A stretch of DNA of 8,664 bases from Defluviitaleaceae bacterium (lineage in GTDB: Bacteria > Bacillota > Clostridia > Lachnospirales > UBA5962). Shown here one piece after another: positions 5,879-8,664 of the stretch (its first letter is position 1; each line of letters opens with the position of its first letter). The notes beneath the pieces were generated by a model. The model had not been told where the DNA came from. It saw only the letters and a list, made by a program, of their open reading frames with translations, and searched no databases. The stretch is from contig WQZK01000066.1 in assembly GCA_009780765.1 (NCBI GenBank), forward strand, positions 1 through 8,664, given 5' to 3'. Both the position numbers and the translations under genes were made by a program.

Positions 5879-6706
5879 ATGTTTAGAAAACGAATAATTC
5901 CAATTTTCGCTATAGTGTTATGTGTTGTTACTATATTTTGGTTTTCAGAAAACCGTATAAGAAACGATGTTTTACTTCGAAGCCGTGCAAGATACAACCC
6001 TGAAACAGATTTGATATATACAAGATACCAAACAAGCCTAGAGCTTAATAAACTCTCTGGCGGAAGAATTTCAACATTTGTTCCACGATTTAGAGAAACA
6101 ACTTTTGAAATTGCAAACATATACGCAAATCTTTTTGCTATAACCGAAAACTTTTTAGAAACTGAAGAAAGCTTTATTTTCTCTACAGGAGATAGGGAGC
6201 TTATCATACACAAATTTGTAAGCAAAGTAGAATATAGGAATAATGCCATTAATAAATTTGAAGAAGGCATACAAATTTCTCATGAAGAAGCTATTGAAAT
6301 AGCCGAAGATTTTTTCAGAAGCAATCTTTTAGAGTTAAATTATGAAGAAGCCTTTATTACTTTTGAAGATGGTATATTTAATATAACTTTTATAGGCCGT
6401 CTTGGAAGCCTTAAAAATATGGGATTTGCAAATAATATACAGATTACTAAATCAGGTGATGTTATTTCTGCTGAATATTATTATACAACTTATGAAAGAC
6501 TTAATTCGCTTGATATTAAAAGTGTATATCAGGCGTTTCATGAATTACCTATTGATTTAGGCAGTGATAATATGATATATATTACTGATTACCAGCTTGT
6601 TTATATTTATGCAAACAGCATCATCCAGCCTGCATATTTTTTTAGAGGTGTTGTAGATGGTGGTGGATATTTTGAATCTTTTGTTAAAGCTATTTCGCTT
6701 AGATAA
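5879..6706 (+). CDS. Single-pass membrane protein of unknown function, possibly YycI/PepSY-like
   Basis: I do not recognise this gene with confidence. The ATG at 5879 is preferred because AAAGGAG (5863-5869) lies 9 nt upstream; an in-frame TTG at 5837 lacks one. The 275-residue protein has a basic start (MFRKR), one membrane helix (residues 6-22), and then a soluble domain presumably outside the cell. ISHEEAIEIAEDFFRSNL (133-150) resembles the helix of PepSY-type domains. The C-terminal part has YYYTTYERLNSLDIKSVYQA (200-219), then a strand pair ending IIQPAYFFRGVVDGGGYFES. That order (a Tyr-rich strand, an Ala-containing helix, then a Pro-aromatic strand near the end) recalls the YycI/YycH regulators of the WalK kinase. 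This is an impression from architecture only. No WalK/WalR genes are nearby. Translation may be limited by the hairpin over its ribosome binding site. Confidence 0.8.
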   Translation: MFRKRIIPIFAIVLCVVTIFWFSENRIRNDVLLRSRARYNPETDLIYTRYQTSLELNKLSGGRISTFVPRFRETTFEIANIYANLFAITENFLETEESFIFSTGDRELIIHKFVSKVEYRNNAINKFEEGIQISHEEAIEIAEDFFRSNLLELNYEEAFITFEDGIFNITFIGRLGSLKNMGFANNIQITKSGDVISAEYYYTTYERLNSLDIKSVYQAFHELPIDLGSDNMIYITDYQLVYIYANSIIQPAYFFRGVVDGGGYFESFVKAISLR

Positions 6707-6731
6707 CAAAAAACGATAGGAGATGATACAC

Positions 6732-6917
6732 ATGAAAAAAGAAAAACCTTTAACAGAAAATGATATTTTAAAGTATGAAATTGCTGAAGAATTAGGGCTT
6801 TTAGATAAAGTTAAAGAAACAGGCTGGAAAAGCTTAACTGCCAAAGAAAGCGGAAGAATAGGTGGGATTATGACCAAGCGTAAAAAAAGTAAAGCAAATG
6901 AGCAAGATAATGGTTGA
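6732..6917 (+). CDS. Small acid-soluble spore protein, alpha/beta type, SspF-like
   Basis: Alpha/beta SASPs bind and protect forespore DNA, then are degraded at germination by the GPR protease. The 61-residue protein has LKYEIAEELGLLDKVKETGW (13-32), the first conserved block. It includes the Glu-Ile-Ala site where GPR cuts, after E16. The second block, SGRIGGIMTKRKK (40-52), corresponds to the GG-x-x-TKR region. The longer linker with DKVK..GW resembles the SspF-type minor SASPs rather than the major ones. A Lys-rich, hydrophilic tail follows. AGGAG (6718-6722) is 9 nt from the ATG at 6732. An in-frame ATG at 6723 directly touches that AGGAG and is unlikely to be the start. I found no clear sigma-G promoter. 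The gene follows the upstream gene's stop by 25 nt and no terminator follows it. Confidence 0.88.
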   Translation: MKKEKPLTENDILKYEIAEELGLLDKVKETGWKSLTAKESGRIGGIMTKRKKSKANEQDNG

Positions 6918-6942
6918 CATTTTTATAATTATAAGATATACT
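6914..6942 (+). promoter_or_regulatory. Sigma-A promoter of ylxM-ffh, overlapping the SASP stop codon
   Basis: A perfect TTGACA (6914-6919), a spacer of exactly 17 nt and TATACT (6937-6942; 5 of 6) make a strong sigma-A promoter. The TGA stop of the SASP gene (6915-6917) is part of the -35 box. The predicted start near 6949 gives a leader of about 36 nt before the ylxM ATG. Confidence 0.85.
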
Positions 6943-6984
6943 ATTATAGGCGACAAGTAAAAATACTTTACATCAGAGGATAAT

Positions 6985-7305
6985 ATGGACAAAAGGCTTT
7001 ATATTACTATGCTTTATGATTTTTATGGCGAACTTTTAACAGAAAAACAGAAGACTTTTTTTGAAATGTATTACCATAACGATATGTCGCTTAGAGAAAT
7101 TGCAGAAGTTAGTAATATCACGCCACAAGCCGTATCTGACTTAATTAAGCGGGTTGAGAAAATTATTATTTCTTACGAAGATAGACTAAAACTTGTAGAC
7201 AAATTTGCAAAACAAAAATTAACACTTACAAAAATTTATCAAAGCTTAGATACACATGAAAATATAAGTAAGATTAAAGAAATGATTGAAGAATTATTGG
7301 AATAG
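6985..7305 (+). CDS. ylxM: YlxM family helix-turn-helix protein (UPF0122), SRP-associated
   Basis: YlxM is a small sigma-factor-like helix-turn-helix protein almost always encoded just before ffh. It is reported to bind the signal recognition particle in streptococci. The 106-residue protein starts KRLYITMLYDFYGELLTEKQ (3-22). Next comes FFEMYYHNDMSLREIAE, and the helix-turn-helix covers about residues 35-56 with ITPQAVSDLIKRVE as recognition helix. The C-terminal third is charged and helical. AGAGGA (6975-6980) supports the start. The stop codon overlaps the ffh ribosome binding site, so the two genes form an operon from the promoter at 6914-6942. Confidence 0.93.
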   Translation: MDKRLYITMLYDFYGELLTEKQKTFFEMYYHNDMSLREIAEVSNITPQAVSDLIKRVEKIIISYEDRLKLVDKFAKQKLTLTKIYQSLDTHENISKIKEMIEELLE

Positions 7306-7318
7306 GAGGGCAACCTAC

Positions 7319-8653
7319 ATGGCATTTGAAAATTTGGGTTCTAAACTTCAAGATGTTTTTAAAAAACTAAGATCCAAAGGAACACTGACTGAAAAAGATG
7401 TTAAAGAGGCTCTTCGTGAGGTTAAGCTTGCACTTTTAGAGGCTGATGTTAACTTTAAAGTTGTAAAAGATTTTATAAATACTGTAACCGAAAAAGCCGT
7501 TGGCGACGAAATACTAAAAAGCCTAACTCCAGGGCAGCATGTTGTTAAAATTGTTAATGATGAATTAGTTAATTTAATGGGTTCTTCGCAATCAAAGCTC
7601 ACTTTTTCTAATAATTCGCCAACTGTCTTTATGATGGTTGGGCTTCAAGGTGCTGGTAAAACAACAACTATTGGTAAGCTATCTGGCCAACTCAGAAAAC
7701 AAGGCAAAAAGCCACTTTTAGTTGCTTGTGATATTTATAGGCCAGCGGCCATTAAGCAGCTTGAAGTTGTTGCTAAAACGTATAATATACCAGTTTTTTC
7801 GATGGGTACTGATGTAAATCCTGCCATAATAGCCACTAAAGCTTTAGAAGAAGCTAAAATTAAAGGTAACGATGTTGTTATCGTCGATACTGCTGGCCGT
7901 TTACATATAGATACGGAGCTTATGGGAGAGCTTGCAGATATTAAAACGGCAATAAGGCCGCAAGAAATCTTACTTGTAGTTGATGCTATGACAGGGCAAG
8001 ATGCTATAACTGTTGCAGATAGCTTTAACCAACAGCTTGGAATTGACGGAATAATAATAACAAAACTTGATGGTGATACAAGGGGCGGTGCTGCACTTTC
8101 TGTAAGAAGTGTTACGGGTAAGCCTATAAAATATGTTGGCATGGGTGAAAAAATGGAGGATTTAGAGCCATTCCACCCAGACCGAATGGCATCAAGAATT
8201 TTAGGCATGGGCGATGTTTTGTCGCTAATAGAAAAAGCTCAGGAATCTTTTGATGAAGAAGAGGCTAAAAAACTTGAGCAAAAAATGAGAACTCAAGACT
8301 TTAATCTTGAAGATTTTCTTTCGCAGATGCAGCAAATTAAAAAGATGGGGCCTATTAAAGATATACTTGGTATGCTTCCGGGTATGGGCAAAATGAACAT
8401 AGGTGATGCCCAAATTGATGAAAAAGCTATGGTGCATATTGAAGCGATTATACAATCTATGACAGCTCGCGAACGCCAAAACCCAGATATTTTAAACGGA
8501 CCTAGAAAAAAAAGAATTGCAACAGGCTCAGGAAGAAGTATTCAAGAAGTAAACCAGCTTTTAAAAAGATTTGAAGATATGAAAAAAATGATGAAACAAT
8601 TTAGTTCCGCAGGAAAAGGAAAAAAGGGCGGAAGGTTTAAAATGCCGTTTTAG
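7319..8653 (+). CDS. ffh: Signal recognition particle protein Ffh (SRP54), GTPase
   Basis: Ffh binds signal sequences and the 4.5S/6S RNA. With FtsY it delivers ribosomes making membrane proteins to the translocon. The ATG at 7319 follows AGGAGGG (7304-7310) and gives MAFENLGSKL, the family start; an in-frame start at 7286 lies inside ylxM and is not used. The 444 residues match the family. The N domain is about 1-95 (REVKLALLEADVNFKVVKDF, 33-52). In the G domain, G1 is GLQGAGKTT (108-116), G3 is DTAGR (190-194) and G4 is TKLDGD (248-253). The Met-rich M domain runs from about 320. Its GSGRSIQEVNQLLKRF (403-418) is the RNA-binding signature, and the tail is Lys/Gly-rich. The coding region is complete; 11 nt remain after the stop. 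The next gene is out of view. Confidence 0.98.
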   Translation: MAFENLGSKLQDVFKKLRSKGTLTEKDVKEALREVKLALLEADVNFKVVKDFINTVTEKAVGDEILKSLTPGQHVVKIVNDELVNLMGSSQSKLTFSNNSPTVFMMVGLQGAGKTTTIGKLSGQLRKQGKKPLLVACDIYRPAAIKQLEVVAKTYNIPVFSMGTDVNPAIIATKALEEAKIKGNDVVIVDTAGRLHIDTELMGELADIKTAIRPQEILLVVDAMTGQDAITVADSFNQQLGIDGIIITKLDGDTRGGAALSVRSVTGKPIKYVGMGEKMEDLEPFHPDRMASRILGMGDVLSLIEKAQESFDEEEAKKLEQKMRTQDFNLEDFLSQMQQIKKMGPIKDILGMLPGMGKMNIGDAQIDEKAMVHIEAIIQSMTARERQNPDILNGPRKKRIATGSGRSIQEVNQLLKRFEDMKKMMKQFSSAGKGKKGGRFKMPF

Positions 8654-8664
8654 AAAGGGACTAA

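Noticed and set aside
5782..6270. A 162-codon minus-strand open frame across the end of acpS and the membrane protein gene
   Set aside because: It is antisense to two genes with good ribosome binding sites and conserved motifs, and has no family signature.
6673..6702. A possible sigma-G promoter for the SASP gene (TGAATC as -35 box)
   Set aside because: The -35 box fits, but 17-18 nt downstream there is no CATA-type -10 box, so the forespore promoter is not identified.
6945..6954. TATAGGCGAC in the ylxM leader, also present at 5397-5406
   Set aside because: A single 10-base match with no symmetry or shared context; most likely chance.
6957..6971. Weak hairpin (GTAAA/TTTAC) in the ylxM leader
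   Set aside because: Five A/T-rich base pairs without a T-tract; too weak to call a terminator or riboswitch.
7735..8208. A 157-codon minus-strand open frame inside ffh
   Set aside because: It lies wholly antisense to a highly conserved gene, is Ser/Ile/Pro-rich as expected of complement translation, and has no recognisable start signals.
1..8664. Search for CRISPR arrays, insertion sequences, tRNA/rRNA genes, SRP RNA and phage genes
   Set aside because: No regularly spaced repeats, transposase motifs or RNA gene signatures were seen; almost all of the window is explained by conserved chromosomal genes.

Overview
This window is an AT-rich stretch of chromosome from an endospore-forming Firmicute, most likely a member of the Clostridia. 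It contains a complete eight-gene spoIIIA operon and an SspF-type small acid-soluble spore protein gene, and both are specific to endospore formers. Housekeeping genes (acpS, ylxM, ffh) fill most of the rest. Shine-Dalgarno sequences are strong (AGGAGG type), and codon use looks uniform. I see no insertion sequence, CRISPR array, tRNA, rRNA or prophage genes.

Layout: (1) Positions 1-102 hold the N-terminal end of an unrecognised minus-strand gene that runs off the left edge. It has its own sigma-A-like promoter at 201-229 and a structured leader. (2) Facing away from it, a sigma-E-like promoter at 263-291 precedes spoIIIAA-AB-AC-AD-AE-AF-AG-AH (317-5394). These genes are packed with a 4-nt overlap or gaps of 10-23 nt and end at a strong intrinsic terminator (5401-5429). 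(3) A near-consensus sigma-A promoter (5431-5459) abuts that terminator and drives acpS from a very short leader. A terminator-like hairpin after acpS encloses the ribosome binding site of the next gene. That gene encodes an unrecognised single-pass membrane protein with a PepSY/YycI-like look. (4) A small SspF-type spore DNA-binding protein gene follows. Its stop codon lies inside the -35 box of a near-perfect sigma-A promoter (6914-6942) for ylxM-ffh, which runs to the right edge.

How the genes work together: SpoIIIAA-AH form the mother-cell side of the SpoIIIA-SpoIIQ 'feeding tube' that joins mother cell and forespore during engulfment. The forespore partner SpoIIQ or an equivalent is not in the window. 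The SASP would coat forespore DNA later in sporulation. AcpS activates acyl carrier protein for lipid synthesis. YlxM and Ffh belong to the signal recognition particle pathway that inserts membrane proteins. All the genes whose function I recognise belong to known systems, and I found no convincing undescribed system. The points most worth checking are regulatory: the hairpin that hides a ribosome binding site, the overlap of the SASP stop codon with the ffh promoter, the short acpS leader, and the structured divergent leader at the left edge.
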